64,000 bases of DNA from Streptomyces sp. Ru62. Its GTDB lineage: Bacteria; Actinomycetota; Actinomycetes; Streptomycetales; Streptomycetaceae. Positions 15,716 through 28,660 of the stretch are shown in pieces. How positions within the stretch are numbered: position 1 is the first letter of the stretch; the number at the start of each line of letters is the position of its first letter. A model generated the notes under the pieces. The model saw only the letters and a list, made by a program, of their open reading frames with translations, was not told where the DNA came from and did no database searches. The stretch is from the NCBI RefSeq assembly GCF_002920615.1, contig NZ_PQSU01000018.1, positions 152,261-216,260 on the forward strand. Direction: 5' to 3'. Position numbers and translations under genes: made by a program.

Positions 15716-16507
15716 CTACACCGCGTCGACGAGGGTCGCCAGCGCCGTGGCGAGGCGGTCCAGGCCCGGGCCCGCCGGGCCGCCCGGCTCCGTCATGTAC
15801 GTGTCCCGCCGGATCTCCACCATCAGGGCGCCGACCCGGACGTCCGTGCCGTAGAACTCCAGCGGCACGTACGTCCCGGCGAACGGGCTGTCCAGGCCCG
15901 TCTCGCCGCAGCCGGCGAACGCCTTGCGGGCGGCCTCGGTCAGCTCCGGCGGGGTGTGGAAGGCGTCCGTGCCCAGGCACACCGGCGGGCGCGGCCCGCT
16001 GCCGTGCAGCTCGTACGGGAGCGGCTGGGCCGGGTACGAGTGCACGTCGATGATCACCGCGCGCCCGGTCGCGGCCAGCCGGCCGGCCACCGCCTGCGTC
16101 ATGGCCGCGGCGTACGGCCGGAAATAGCGGTCGAGCAGCGGCTCGGGGTCGGTGTCCGCGGGGCGCAGCTCACCCTTGTGGGTGGTCCGCGTGTACACGG
16201 CACCCATCCCCACGGCGAGCATTTCCTCTCGCTCGTCCGGGAACCGCTCCGGGTCCACCACCAGCCGCGACAGCCGGTTCACGAACCGCCAGGGCCGGAG
16301 CCCGGCGAGCGCGGCGGCCCGCTCGGCGATCCGGGCGGTGTGCGCGTCCGTGATGTGGTCCAGCTCCCGCTCCAGTCCGGCGTCGTCCAGCACGATGCCG
16401 GCGCGTACGTCCTCCGGTATCGCCCGCGAGGAATGCGGCACGTGCAGCAGCACCGGCGACTCGGCGGCACCGGGGAGGAGTTCGAACGAGGGCATGGTCT
16501 GGGACAC
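15716..16507 (-). CDS. N-formylglutamate amidohydrolase family protein
   Basis: A 263-residue hydrolase of the N-formylglutamate deformylase (HutG-like) family, which releases formate from N-formyl-glutamate at the end of a histidine degradation route. Family marks are PVLLHVPHSSRAIP at the N-terminus (metal-binding His), DHITDAHT, the RLVVDPERF strand, and IIDVHSYPAQPLPYE in the second half. GTG 16507 has an AGGAG ribosome site six bases before it; ATG 16495 is an alternative. No other histidine-degradation gene is nearby, so it may act on another formyl or acyl amino acid. Confidence 0.82.
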   Translation of the reverse strand: MSQTMPSFELLPGAAESPVLLHVPHSSRAIPEDVRAGIVLDDAGLERELDHITDAHTARIAERAAALAGLRPWRFVNRLSRLVVDPERFPDEREEMLAVGMGAVYTRTTHKGELRPADTDPEPLLDRYFRPYAAAMTQAVAGRLAATGRAVIIDVHSYPAQPLPYELHGSGPRPPVCLGTDAFHTPPELTEAARKAFAGCGETGLDSPFAGTYVPLEFYGTDVRVGALMVEIRRDTYMTEPGGPAGPGLDRLATALATLVDAV

Positions 16508-16610
16508 CGGCTGCTCCTGAGGCGTTGGGGACGTGCACGATCAAGGTGCCATACGGCACTGACAACGGCCCCCGCCCCGCATGCCACCGCCCGCAGGCCC
16601 GCCCCACATG

Positions 16611-16646
16611 CCTCCGCCCCGGCCGGGGGCCCGGCCGGGGCGGAGG
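16611..16646. terminator. Strong 36-bp palindrome downstream of icd
   Basis: CCTCCGCCCCGGCCGGG (16611-16627) is followed after two bases by its exact complement (16630-16646). A 17-bp GC-only stem with a minimal loop, about 80 bp past the icd stop on the minus strand, is a typical rho-independent terminator for streptomycetes. It also insulates the formylglutamate hydrolase gene. Confidence 0.8.
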
Positions 16647-16670
16647 AGGACACGTCACCTCGACGGCTCA

Positions 16671-16726
16671 GGCGCCGCAGGCACCCGCTCGGGCGCCGCA
16701 GGCACCCCGCTCAGCCGCCGCAGGCA

Positions 16727-16730
<4 letters not shown>
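16671..16730. repeat. Three direct copies of GCCGCAGGCAC at the icd 3' end
   Basis: GGCGCCGCAGGCACCCGCTC (16671-16690), a near copy with one extra C (16692-16712) and a shortened third copy (16713-16730) stand in tandem. The third copy contains the icd stop codon. The pattern looks like a recent slippage duplication of the end of icd. Confidence 0.75.
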
Positions 16731-18946
<2,216 letters not shown>

Positions 18947-18983
18947 CGGGTGCTCCGCTCCACGTCTGCAACATTGCTCGACA

Positions 18984-19415
18984 TCAAGATATCTCGTGCT
19001 CGGGGTCGGCTCGACAGGGGTCCTGGCCGGAAAATCCGCCGTCCGCCATCTCGCGCGCGATCCAGCGGCTGATCACCTCCACCACGTACGCGTGTTCGAC
19101 GCGGGTCAGTGCGCGCCCCTTGGGGATGCCGTGCCAGCGCTCCAGGCAGCCCCGGCAGCAGGTGGCGGTCGCGTGCTGGGCCACGAACACCGGGTGACCC
19201 CGGTACGGCGTCTGCCGGCCGTCCTTGTACGGCTCGGCCGGTGCCAGCCGCTTCGCGATCAGGTCGTACGCGTGCCGGCGCAGGGTCGCCGGCCCTTTCA
19301 GGGCGGCGGTCGCCCGGTCCCGCCCGCGCAGGTGGAACTTCGCCCGGAACGGCTGGCGCGCGAGCGCGTCCAGCCGCCGGTCGAGCGTGCGGGGGTCCGG
19401 GGCCGGCGTCGTCAT
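18984..19415 (-). CDS. DUF4186 domain protein
   Basis: A 143-residue basic protein of the DUF4186 family, function unknown. The domain core runs from PFRAKFHLRGRDRA to VEVISRWIAREM. Invariant-looking features are the HPVFVAQHATATCCRGCLER segment, whose two-Cys-plus-Cys (CCRGC) and His residues suggest metal binding, and WHGIPKGRALT. Transcribed in the same direction as icd but with a 37-bp gap after its stop. No clue to function from neighbours. Confidence 0.85.
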   Translation of the reverse strand: MTTPAPDPRTLDRRLDALARQPFRAKFHLRGRDRATAALKGPATLRRHAYDLIAKRLAPAEPYKDGRQTPYRGHPVFVAQHATATCCRGCLERWHGIPKGRALTRVEHAYVVEVISRWIAREMADGGFSGQDPCRADPEHEIS

Positions 19416-19456
19416 GCTGCTTCGAGCATACGTGCCGGTCAGGAATTCAGGCCGGG

Positions 19457-20548
19457 CTACTCCGTGGCCTGCGGCCCCGGCACCGCGCCCTCCCCGCTGC
19501 GCTGCTGCGGGATCACCGCCGTGCCCTGCTGGAGGGAGACCGTGCGCGTGGGGGCCGGGATGCGGATGCCCTCCTCGCGGTAGCGGCGGTGCAGACGCTT
19601 GATGAACTCGTGCTTGATCCGGTACTGGTCGCTGAACTCACCCACGCCGAGGATCACCGTGAAGCCGATCCGGGAGTCGCCGAAGGTGTGGAAGCGGATG
19701 GCGGGCTCGTGCTCCGGCACGGCTCCGGTGACCTCCGTCATGACCTCCGTGACCACCTCGGCGGTCACCCGCTCGACGTGCTCCAGGTCGGAGTCGTAGC
19801 TCACCCCGGCCTGCACCAGCACGGTCAGCTCCTGCTCGGGCCGCGTGAAGTTGGTCATGTTGGCCTTGGCGAGCTGGCCGTTGGGGATGACCACCAGGTT
19901 GTTGGAGAGCTGGCGGACCGTCGTCTGGCGCCAGTTGATGTCCACCACATAGCCCTCCTCGCCGCTGCTCAGCCGGATGTAGTCGCCCGGCTGGACGGTC
20001 TTGGAGGCGAGGATGTGGATGCCCGCGAAGAGGTTGGCGAGCGTGTCCTGGAGCGCCAGGGCGACCGCCAGACCGCCGACGCCCAGGGCGGTGAGCAGCG
20101 GCGCTATGGAGATGCCCAGGGTCTGCAGGACGACCAGGAAGCCGATCGCCAGCACCAGCACGCGGGTGATGTTGACGAAGATGGTCGCCGAGCCCGCGAC
20201 CCCGGAGCGGGACTGGGTCACCGAACGGACCAGGCCGGCGATCACCCGGGCCGCGGAGAACGTCACCACGACGATCAGCCAGACCTCAAGCGCCTGGTTC
20301 ACATGGTGCTGGACGCTCCGGGTGAGCGGCAGCACGGCCGCTGCCGCCGCCGCGCCGCCCGCGATCGCCGCCCAGGGCACGACCGAGCGCAGCGCGTCCA
20401 CGATGACGTCGTCGCCGCTCCAGCGGGTCCGCTTGGCGTGCTTCGCGAGCCAGCGCAGCAGGGTGCGCGACATGAAGGCGAGCACCAGGCCCGCCGCCAG
20501 GGCGATGCCGGCGAGGACGAGGTCGTCCAGGGTCAGCGCGCGGTTCAC
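19457..20548 (-). CDS. Small-conductance mechanosensitive channel (MscS family)
   Basis: A 363-residue inner membrane channel with four to five N-terminal hydrophobic segments, then the MscS core: pore-lining helix region GVGGLAVALALQDTLANLFAG, beta domain (VQPGDYIRLSSGEEGYVVDINWR) and C-terminal cytoplasmic domain to residue 330. MscS channels open under membrane tension to release osmolytes during hypo-osmotic shock. A GTG start with a GGAGGTGA ribosome site is used. The last 25 residues are a flexible Gln/Gly/Pro tail. It probably has its own promoter in the gap after the permease terminator. Confidence 0.92.
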   Translation of the reverse strand: MNRALTLDDLVLAGIALAAGLVLAFMSRTLLRWLAKHAKRTRWSGDDVIVDALRSVVPWAAIAGGAAAAAAVLPLTRSVQHHVNQALEVWLIVVVTFSAARVIAGLVRSVTQSRSGVAGSATIFVNITRVLVLAIGFLVVLQTLGISIAPLLTALGVGGLAVALALQDTLANLFAGIHILASKTVQPGDYIRLSSGEEGYVVDINWRQTTVRQLSNNLVVIPNGQLAKANMTNFTRPEQELTVLVQAGVSYDSDLEHVERVTAEVVTEVMTEVTGAVPEHEPAIRFHTFGDSRIGFTVILGVGEFSDQYRIKHEFIKRLHRRYREEGIRIPAPTRTVSLQQGTAVIPQQRSGEGAVPGPQATE

Positions 20549-20637
20549 CGGTCACCTCCGGGGCGTGCGGCCGCTGCGGAGAGCCGTTTGTGAAGTCTCG
20601 TCACGTTGTCACCTGCTCGATGTCCGGGATGTGCGAC

Positions 20638-20671
20638 CGCGCCGGCCGGAGGAACTCCGGTGACCGGCGCG
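20638..20671. terminator. Nested hairpin downstream of the amino-acid permease
   Basis: Two concentric stems: CGCGCCGG (20638-20645) with CCGGCGCG (20664-20671), and inside them CCGGAG (20646-20651) with CTCCGG (20655-20660) around a GAA loop. It lies about 67 bp past the permease stop on the minus strand and before the mechanosensitive channel gene. Confidence 0.75.
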
Positions 20672-20737
20672 CTCGTTCATCCTGCCGTATCCGGCACGCC
20701 CGTTCGTACCGGGACCGGCGCTCGTCGGGCAGCCGGC

Positions 20738-22276
20738 TCAGACGATGCCCTCCGCGAGTTCCGCCTGGTCGCGGTCGCTGCCGTACGCGGCGGTGGTGGG
20801 GGTGCCGTACGACCGGCGGGCGACGTACCACCAGACGCTGGCCAGCACCAGGACCACGGCGAGGGCGACGGAGGCGTAGTTCATCGTGTCGACCGTGACC
20901 GGCGACGACTGCGGCAGGCAGAACAGCACCGTCACGCACGCCACCCACACGACCGCGATCCAGCCGACCGGCTTGCTCCAGCGGCCCAGTTGCCACGGAC
21001 CCGGCTGGAAACGGTCGCCCGCGCGCAGCCGCAGGAACACGGGGATGGCGTAGGCCGGGGTGATGCCGATGACGTTGATGGCGGTCACCGCGTTGTACGC
21101 CGTCGCCGAGTACAGCGACGGCAGGGCGAGGACACAGGCCACGACGACGGACAGCCAGACGGCCGCGACCGGCGTCTGGGTGCGGCCGCTGACCTTGCGC
21201 CACAGGTGCGAGCCGGGCAGCGCGCCGTCCCGGCTGAACGCGAACACCATCCGGCTGGCCGCGGCGACCTCGGCGTTGCCGCAGAAGAGCTGGGCGATGA
21301 CGACCACGAGGAGCAGGGCGCTCGCGCCGTCGGTGCCGAGGCCGTCCAGCAGGATCTGGGCGGGCGGCACGCCGGTGCCGGTGGTGCGGGTGGCGTCGTA
21401 GTCCTGGATGGCGAAGGTGAGACCGGCGAGCAGTACGAAACCGGCCAGCCAGGACACCCAGATGGCGCGGACGATGCCGCGGGAGGCGGCCACCGAGGCG
21501 TGCGAGGTCTCTTCCGACAGGTGGGCGGAGGCGTCGTAGCCGGAGAAGGTGTACTGCGCGAGGAGCAGGCCGATCGCCGCCACGTACAGCGGGTTCTCCC
21601 AGCCGGTCTCGTTGACGAACTCCGTGAACACGAAGGACGCCGACTGGTGGTGGTCGGGGACGATCACCAGCGCGCCGACGATCAGCGCCACACCCGCCAG
21701 GTGCCACCACACGCTGACCGAGTTGAGCAGGCTGACCAGGCGCACGCCGAACAGGTTCAGCACCGCGTGCAGCAGCAGGATCGCGCAGAAGATCAGCATC
21801 GTTCTGCCGGGCGTCGGCTCGAAGCCCCACTGGAGGTTGGCGAACGCGCCGGTGAACAGGGCGGCGCCGTAGTCGATGCCGGCGATCGCGCCGAGCAGGC
21901 CGAGCAGGTTCAGCCAGCCGGTGTACCAGCCCCAGCGCCGGCCGCCGAGCCGGTCGGCCATGTAGTACAGGGCGCCGGAGGTGGGGTAGGCGCTGGTGAC
22001 CTCGGCGAGCGCGAGGCCGACGCACAGCACGAACAGGCCGACGCCCGCCCAGCCCCAGAGCATCACGGCGGGCCCGCCGGTGTTCAGGCCGAAGCCGTAC
22101 AGGGTCATGCAGCCGGACAGGATCGAGATCACCGAGAAGCTGATCGCGAAGTTGCCGAAGCCGCCCATGCGGCGGGCCAGCACCGGCCGGTAGCCGAGTT
22201 CCCGCAGCCGCTGCTCCTCGTCCTGCTGCGGCAGACCGGGGGAGGGGGTGGGCGAGGGATCGGGGGTGGGGGACAC
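20738..22276 (-). CDS. APC-superfamily amino-acid permease (GABA/choline-type)
   Basis: A 512-residue permease with about 12 transmembrane helices, of the amino acid/choline transporter branch of the APC superfamily. Landmarks are GFGNFAISFSVISILSG in helix 1, LAEVTSAYPTSGALYYMADR near helix 3, FSGYDASAHLSEET in helix 6 and SRDGALPGSHLWRKV in the conserved cytoplasmic loop. It likely imports an amino acid, GABA or an amine; the substrate is not fixed by sequence. GTG 22276 has an AGGAGG site six bases before it. The 5' tail is proline-rich. The promoter region upstream holds short direct repeats. Confidence 0.88.
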   Translation of the reverse strand: MSPTPDPSPTPSPGLPQQDEEQRLRELGYRPVLARRMGGFGNFAISFSVISILSGCMTLYGFGLNTGGPAVMLWGWAGVGLFVLCVGLALAEVTSAYPTSGALYYMADRLGGRRWGWYTGWLNLLGLLGAIAGIDYGAALFTGAFANLQWGFEPTPGRTMLIFCAILLLHAVLNLFGVRLVSLLNSVSVWWHLAGVALIVGALVIVPDHHQSASFVFTEFVNETGWENPLYVAAIGLLLAQYTFSGYDASAHLSEETSHASVAASRGIVRAIWVSWLAGFVLLAGLTFAIQDYDATRTTGTGVPPAQILLDGLGTDGASALLLVVVIAQLFCGNAEVAAASRMVFAFSRDGALPGSHLWRKVSGRTQTPVAAVWLSVVVACVLALPSLYSATAYNAVTAINVIGITPAYAIPVFLRLRAGDRFQPGPWQLGRWSKPVGWIAVVWVACVTVLFCLPQSSPVTVDTMNYASVALAVVLVLASVWWYVARRSYGTPTTAAYGSDRDQAELAEGIV

Positions 22277-22351
22277 GCGGGGACCTCCTGGATCAACGGT
22301 TGTCGGACGAGCACGTGCAACGGGGTCGTTCAGGGGGCGGTGCGGGCTGCC

Positions 22352-22453
22352 CCCGGTGGTGCGGGGGGCGGGGGCTGTTCCCGGTGGTGCGGGGGCTGTG
22401 CGGTTCCCGGTGGTGCTGAGGAGGGACGGTCAGGAGGGGTGGTCAGAAGGGGT
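22352..22453. repeat. Short direct repeats upstream of the permease
   Basis: CCCGGTGGTGC occurs three times at 22352-22362, 22380-22390 and 22406-22416 (spacings 28 and 26). Immediately after, GGTCAGGAGGGGT (22428-22440) is repeated in tandem with one change (22441-22453). They lie between the permease start and the 3' end of the next gene. They could be factor-binding sites or slippage products. Confidence 0.6.
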
Positions 22454-22467
22454 GTGCAGGCGTGGGT

Positions 22468-23454
22468 TCAGGGGTGGGAGCCTTCCGTGGCGGCCCGGCA
22501 GCGGTCCCGGGCCTGGACGAAGACCTCCACCGCGCGGTCCCGGTCCGGAGTGCGGTACATCCAGGGCGGCGGGGTGAAGTAGGGCCCGATCGCCTCGAAC
22601 ACCCTTGCCGCGTCGGCGAACCGCAGGGCGCCCCACAACGCGTGGGCCAGATGGTTGAGGTCCGGCAGCGCGCGCTCGGCGGGCTCCGTCCGCTCGAACC
22701 AGGAATGCAGCGCGCGCCGCGCCTCCCGGGCCGCCTCCTCCACCACCCAGTGCAGGTCCAGCGCCGCGTCGTGCCCGCTGTCCCGGCGGTAGCGCTCGAC
22801 CCGGACGTAGAGCGGCAGCAGGTGCAGCGCCGAGCCGGGCGGGGCCTGGCCGGCGGCCCACTGCGCGTAGCCGGCGGCCTCCGCGAGCCGGCCCGAACCA
22901 CCGCGCGCGTACAGGAACTGGAGCATCCGGTGGTGGGCCTCACGGTTGAACGGGTCGCGCTTGCCTGCTTCGGCCAGCAGCCCCCAGGGCCCCGGCGGCA
23001 GCAGCGGCTCCGGCGCGGTGGCCCGGTGCTCCTCCCAGCGCTGCTCCGGGTCGAGCTGTGCCAGCGCCAGCAGACACACCCAGGGCACCGGGTCCCGCGG
23101 TGCGGCCACGGTCGCCGACTGGGCGGCGTCCCACGCCTCGATCCACAACTCATGGGTACGGCGGTGTCGTTCCCTCCGGGCCCGCAGCGCGCGCTCGACG
23201 CCGACGCGCGCGTGCATCACCCGCGCGTGCGCGCTGTCCGGCTCCTCGGTGAGCCAGGCCCGCACCACGTCGGTGCCGGCCGCGGCCGCCGCCAGCACCT
23301 GGGTGCGCTGGGTCCACTGCCACCACCGCGTGGTCTCCGCGAGCAGGGTGCGCATGGCCATCCAGCGGCCGGTGCGCAGGTCCTGGAGCGCGGCGCGCAG
23401 CGCGTGGTCGGGGCCGGCGGGGTCGTAGGAGGGGCGGGCTCCGTCTCTGGCCAT
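22468..23454 (-). CDS. Conserved hypothetical protein with TPR-like helical repeats
   Basis: A 328-residue soluble protein without recognised catalytic motifs. It is rich in Trp, Arg and Ala and appears all-helical, with repeated helix pairs (WIEAWDAAQSATVAAPRDPV, AGYAQWAAGQAPPGSALHLL, NHLAHALWGALRFADAARVF) of the size of TPR units. ATG 23454 (MARDGARPS) is preferred over a start 47 codons upstream because the extra stretch is low-complexity. It stands alone, divergent from the kinase operon at 23753. Function unknown. Confidence 0.7.
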   Translation of the reverse strand: MARDGARPSYDPAGPDHALRAALQDLRTGRWMAMRTLLAETTRWWQWTQRTQVLAAAAAGTDVVRAWLTEEPDSAHARVMHARVGVERALRARRERHRRTHELWIEAWDAAQSATVAAPRDPVPWVCLLALAQLDPEQRWEEHRATAPEPLLPPGPWGLLAEAGKRDPFNREAHHRMLQFLYARGGSGRLAEAAGYAQWAAGQAPPGSALHLLPLYVRVERYRRDSGHDAALDLHWVVEEAAREARRALHSWFERTEPAERALPDLNHLAHALWGALRFADAARVFEAIGPYFTPPPWMYRTPDRDRAVEVFVQARDRCRAATEGSHP

Positions 23455-23752
23455 CAGCCGCCGGCCCCCGGCCCCGGGCGCACGGGCGAGGTGGCGGGGT
23501 GACGTCGCAACTGCCCTCCCCTGGGCGGTGATGAAGATGTCCGGTGGTCGGCGGTCACTATAGAGGCGCGGGTTCCGCCATACCATTGTTGCCAAGTCAA
23601 CTTCCGGCAGGGCGAGTTGAGCGATGGGGCAAGCCCTTGACTCCGGGCCTGCGGCGGCGGCAGGCTGGCTCGGTGATCTTCAGGGCCGGAGCGCAGGGCG
23701 CGGGACGGACGCGGGCGCGGGGTGCTCGGCGCGCTCGCGCGGAGGACGCGCG

Positions 23753-25179
<1,427 letters not shown>

Positions 25180-25183
<4 letters not shown>

Positions 25184-26583
25184 CCGTCACCGCGGCCGGG
25201 CCGCTGCCCACGACGCCGTACGACGTGGCGGTCGTCGGCGCCGGTGTCGTCGGCTGCGCCATCGCCCGCGAACTCGCCCGCCGGCCCCGGCTGCGCGTCG
25301 CCCTGGTCGAGGCCCAGGACGACGTGGGCCAGGGCACCTCCAAGGCCAACACCGCCATCCTGCACACCGGGTTCGACGCGACCCCCGGCACCCTGGAGGC
25401 CCGCCTGGTCCGCGAGGGGTACGCCCGCCTCGGCGCCTACGCCGCCGAGACCGGCATCCCCGTCGAGCGGGTCGGCGCGCTGCTGGTCGCCTGGGACGAG
25501 GAACAGCTCGCCGCGCTGCCCCGGCTGGCCGGGAAGGCCGAGCGCAACGCGTACCACGACACCACCCTGCTGGGCCCCGAGGAGCTGTACGCCCGCGAAC
25601 CCCACCTCGGTCCCGGCGCGCTCGGCGCCCTGCACGTCCCCGGCGAGAGCATCATCTGTCCCTGGACGACGACCCTGGCCTACGCCACCCAGGCGGTCCG
25701 CGCCGGCGTCGATCTGCACCTCGACACCGCCGTGAGCGAGGTGAGTTCCCCGGACGGACACCTGCTGACCACCAGCCGGGGCACCCTGCGCGCCCGCCAC
25801 CTGGTGAACGCGGCCGGACTGCACGCCGACACCCTGGACCGCGCGCTCGGCCACGAGGACTTCACCGTCACCCCGCGCCGCGGCCAGCTCCTGGTCCACG
25901 ACAAGCTCGCCCGCCCCCTCGTCCGGCACATCCTCCTCCCCGTGCCGACCGCCCTCGGCAAGGGAGTCCTGGTCGCCCCCACCGTCCACGGCAACGTCCT
26001 GCTCGGCCCCACCGCCGAGGACCTGCGCGACAAACGGGCCACCGGATCCACCGCCGACGGGCTGGCCGCGCTGCGGGACAAGGGCCGCCGCGTCCTGCCC
26101 GCCCTGCTGGAGGAGGAGGTCACCGCCGTCTACGCCGGGCTGCGCGCGGCCACCGGGCACGAGGACTACCGCATCACCGCGCACCCCGGGCAGGCGTACG
26201 TCACCGTCGGCGGCATCCGCTCCACCGGCCTGACGGCGTCCCTGGCCATCGCCGCCCACGTCGTGGGCCTGCTGGCCGACGGCGGCCTCGACCTCGGCCC
26301 GGTGCGGGAGCCGGAGCCGGTGACCATGCCCAACCTCGGCGAGGCCTTCCCCCGCCCCTACCAGCGGCCCGACCTCATCGCCGCCGACCCCGAGTACGGC
26401 ACCCTCGTCTGCCACTGCGAGCGCGTCTCCCGCGGCGAGATCCGCGACGCCCTCGCCAGCACCGTCCCGCCCCGCAGCCTGGAGGGCCTGCGCCGCCGCA
26501 CCCGCGCCCGGGCCGGCCGCTGCCAGGGGTTCTACTGCGGGGCGGCGGTACGGGAGCTGTTCGAGCGGGGGGCGAGGCCATGA
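25180..26583 (+). CDS. GlpA-like FAD-dependent glycerol-3-phosphate dehydrogenase
   Basis: A 467-residue flavoprotein. FAD-binding begins VAVVGAGVVGCAIARELAR; the DAO-fold core follows to about residue 375 (YVTVGGIRSTGLTASLAIA closes the flavin site). The C-terminus holds a BFD-like [2Fe-2S] domain with Cys in CHCERVS and CQGFYCG. This is the domain order of the GlpA subunit of glycerol-3-phosphate dehydrogenase, and of related polyol or hydroxy-acid dehydrogenases. GTG 25180 overlaps the kinase stop, and its own stop overlaps the next ATG, so the three genes are tightly coupled. No GlpC-type membrane anchor is present, so electrons must leave by another route. Confidence 0.88.
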
Positions 26584-27824
26584 CGGTCCCCCGTCGGCCG
26601 GACGTCATGACCCCGCGTCACGTGGACGTCCTCGTCGTCGGTGCCGGTCCCGCCGGGCTCGCCGCCGCCGCGCGGCTGGCCGCCGCCGGCGCCGGGCACG
26701 TGGAGGTGCTGGAGCGGGAGGCGCGGCCCGGCGGAGTGCCCCGGACGTGCGCGCACGGCGGCTTCGGCACCTGGACGCACCCGCTGACCGGCCCCGGGTA
26801 CGCCCGCCTGCTCACGGAGGCCGCCGAGCGCGCGGGCGCCACCGTCCGGACCGGCGTGACGGCGCTGGACTGGGCGCCGACGGGACCCGTGCTCACCACC
26901 GTCGGCCCCGGTGGCCCGGAGACCGTCACGGCACGGGCGGTCGTCCTCGCCACCGGCGCCCGCGAACGCCCGCGCCCCGCCCGGCTGGTGCCCGGCACCC
27001 GCCCCGCCGGCGTCTACACCACCGGCGAACTCCAGCAGGCCGTCCATCTGTTCGGGCAGCACATCGGCACCCGCGCGGTCGTCGTCGGCGCGACGGACGT
27101 CTCCTACGCGGCGGCGGACACCGTCCGCGCGGGCGGCGCCGAGGTCGTCGCCCTCGTCACGGAACACCCGCGCGCCCAGACCGCCCGCGCCCGGGCGGCC
27201 CGGCTGCGCCACGGCGTCCCGCTGCTGACCGACACCACCGTCACCGAACTCCTCGGCCACGGACGGCTGTCCGGCGTCCGCGTCCGCCACCGGGACGGCC
27301 GTACGGCCATCCTCCCGTGTGACACCGTGGTCTTCACCGGCGATTTCGTCCCCGACCACGAACTGGCCCGGCGCGGCGGCCTCGCCCTCGACCCCGGCAC
27401 CCGCGGCCCCGCCGTCGCCGGCTCCCTGCACACCTCGCGCCCCGGTGTCTTCGCGGCCGGCAACGTCCTGCACGCCGTGGAACCCGCCGGCACCGCGGCC
27501 CGCGAGGGCGCCCGGGCGGCCGGTGCGGTGCTGGACTTCCTCGCGGGCGCGCCCTGGCCGGCCCCCGGCGTACCCGTGACCGTCGAGCCGCCGCTGCGCT
27601 GGATCGCCCCGAACCGCGTCGCCCCGGCCGCCCCGCCCGTCCCCCACGTCCTGCGCACCGGCGTCCCGCTGCACCGCCCGGTCCTGTACGTCCGCCAGGA
27701 CGGCCGTCTCCTGCACCACGAGCGCCTGCGCACCGCCCTGCCCGACCGCACCCTGACCCTCACCGCCCGCTGGCACGGCCGCGTCGACCCCGGGGGCGGG
27801 GAGGTACGGGTGAGCACCGGCTGA
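26580..27824 (+). CDS. Pyridine-nucleotide-disulfide-type FAD oxidoreductase
   Basis: A 414-residue flavoprotein with an N-terminal FAD motif (VLVVGAGPAGLAAAARLA, about residue 17), a second nucleotide-binding region (AVVVGATDVSYAAADTVR) and the late ATG-type strand PGVFAAGNVLHAVEPAG. The form matches the partner dehydrogenase subunit found beside GlpA-like proteins in actinobacterial operons (the same gene place as GlpB) and related to hydrogen-cyanide-synthase-like subunits. A CAHGGFGTW segment lies near residue 55. ATG 26580 overlaps the upstream stop (ATGA). It probably accepts electrons from the GlpA-like protein. Confidence 0.84.
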   Translation: MTVPRRPDVMTPRHVDVLVVGAGPAGLAAAARLAAAGAGHVEVLEREARPGGVPRTCAHGGFGTWTHPLTGPGYARLLTEAAERAGATVRTGVTALDWAPTGPVLTTVGPGGPETVTARAVVLATGARERPRPARLVPGTRPAGVYTTGELQQAVHLFGQHIGTRAVVVGATDVSYAAADTVRAGGAEVVALVTEHPRAQTARARAARLRHGVPLLTDTTVTELLGHGRLSGVRVRHRDGRTAILPCDTVVFTGDFVPDHELARRGGLALDPGTRGPAVAGSLHTSRPGVFAAGNVLHAVEPAGTAAREGARAAGAVLDFLAGAPWPAPGVPVTVEPPLRWIAPNRVAPAAPPVPHVLRTGVPLHRPVLYVRQDGRLLHHERLRTALPDRTLTLTARWHGRVDPGGGEVRVSTG

Positions 27825-27851
27825 GCGCGGGTCCGCGGCGGGAGCTGCTGT

Positions 27852-28616
27852 TCAGGAGTCCGCGAACGACCCGTGCCGCCCGGCACCCGACGCGAACCGG
27901 GCGGCGCCCTCCACGCCCTCGGCCAGCACCCCCGTGCCCCACCGGAGTTCACCGCGCAGCGCCGTCTCCTCGTCCTGCCCCTCCTGGTCCAGGACCGACG
28001 CCCGGTCACCGCGCAGGCAGGCCTGCGGGAAGCGGGCGATCCGTGCCGCCAGCGCCTCCGCCTCGGCACGCGCCCGCCCGGTGGGGACCAGCCGGTTCGC
28101 CAGGCCCATCTCGTACGCCTCGCGGGCCGGGACCGGCCGGCCGGTGAGGATCATGTCCAGGGCCCGGCCGGTGCCGATCAGCCGGGGCAGCCGTACCGTG
28201 CCGCCGTCGATCAGGGGCACGCCCCAGCGGCGGCAGAACACCCCGAACACCGCGTCCTCCTCGGCGACCCGCAGATCGCACCACAGGGCGAGTTCGAGGC
28301 CGCCCGCGACCGCGTGCCCGGCCACCGCCGCGATCACCGGCTTGGACAGCCGCATCCGCGTCGGCCCCATCGGCCCGTCGCCGTCCTCCGCCACCCGGTT
28401 GCCGCGCTCCGTGCCGATCGCCTTCAGGTCCGCGCCGGCGCAGAAGGTGCCGCCCTCGCCCCACAGCACCGCCACCCGGGCGCTGTCGTCCGCCTCGAAC
28501 GCCCGGAAGGCGGCGGCCAGTTCCGCGGCCGTCGGGCCGTCCACCGCGTTGCGCGCCTCCGGCCGGGACAGCACGACCGTGGTGACGTACTCCTCGCGTT
28601 CGACGCGGACCGGCAC
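27852..28616 (-). CDS. Crotonase/enoyl-CoA hydratase family protein
   Basis: A 254-residue member of the crotonase superfamily. Oxyanion-hole motifs are visible as SRPEARNAVDG and GGTFCAGADLKAIG, and the second as AVAGHAVAGGLELALWCDLR. The catalytic acid position of classical hydratases (GGT/E in the FCRRWGVPLIDGGTVRLPRL block) carries Asp/Gly instead of the usual Glu pair, so hydratase activity is not certain; isomerase or hydrolase activity on an acyl-CoA is possible. GTG 28616 is preceded by GGAGAAGGAGAA. It converges with the flavoprotein gene at 27824 and has no fatty-acid genes around it. Confidence 0.85.
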   Translation of the reverse strand: MPVRVEREEYVTTVVLSRPEARNAVDGPTAAELAAAFRAFEADDSARVAVLWGEGGTFCAGADLKAIGTERGNRVAEDGDGPMGPTRMRLSKPVIAAVAGHAVAGGLELALWCDLRVAEEDAVFGVFCRRWGVPLIDGGTVRLPRLIGTGRALDMILTGRPVPAREAYEMGLANRLVPTGRARAEAEALAARIARFPQACLRGDRASVLDQEGQDEETALRGELRWGTGVLAEGVEGAARFASGAGRHGSFADS

Positions 28617-28660
28617 GGCGGTTCTCCTTCTCCGGGGACGGCTCGAAGGGCCACTGTGCC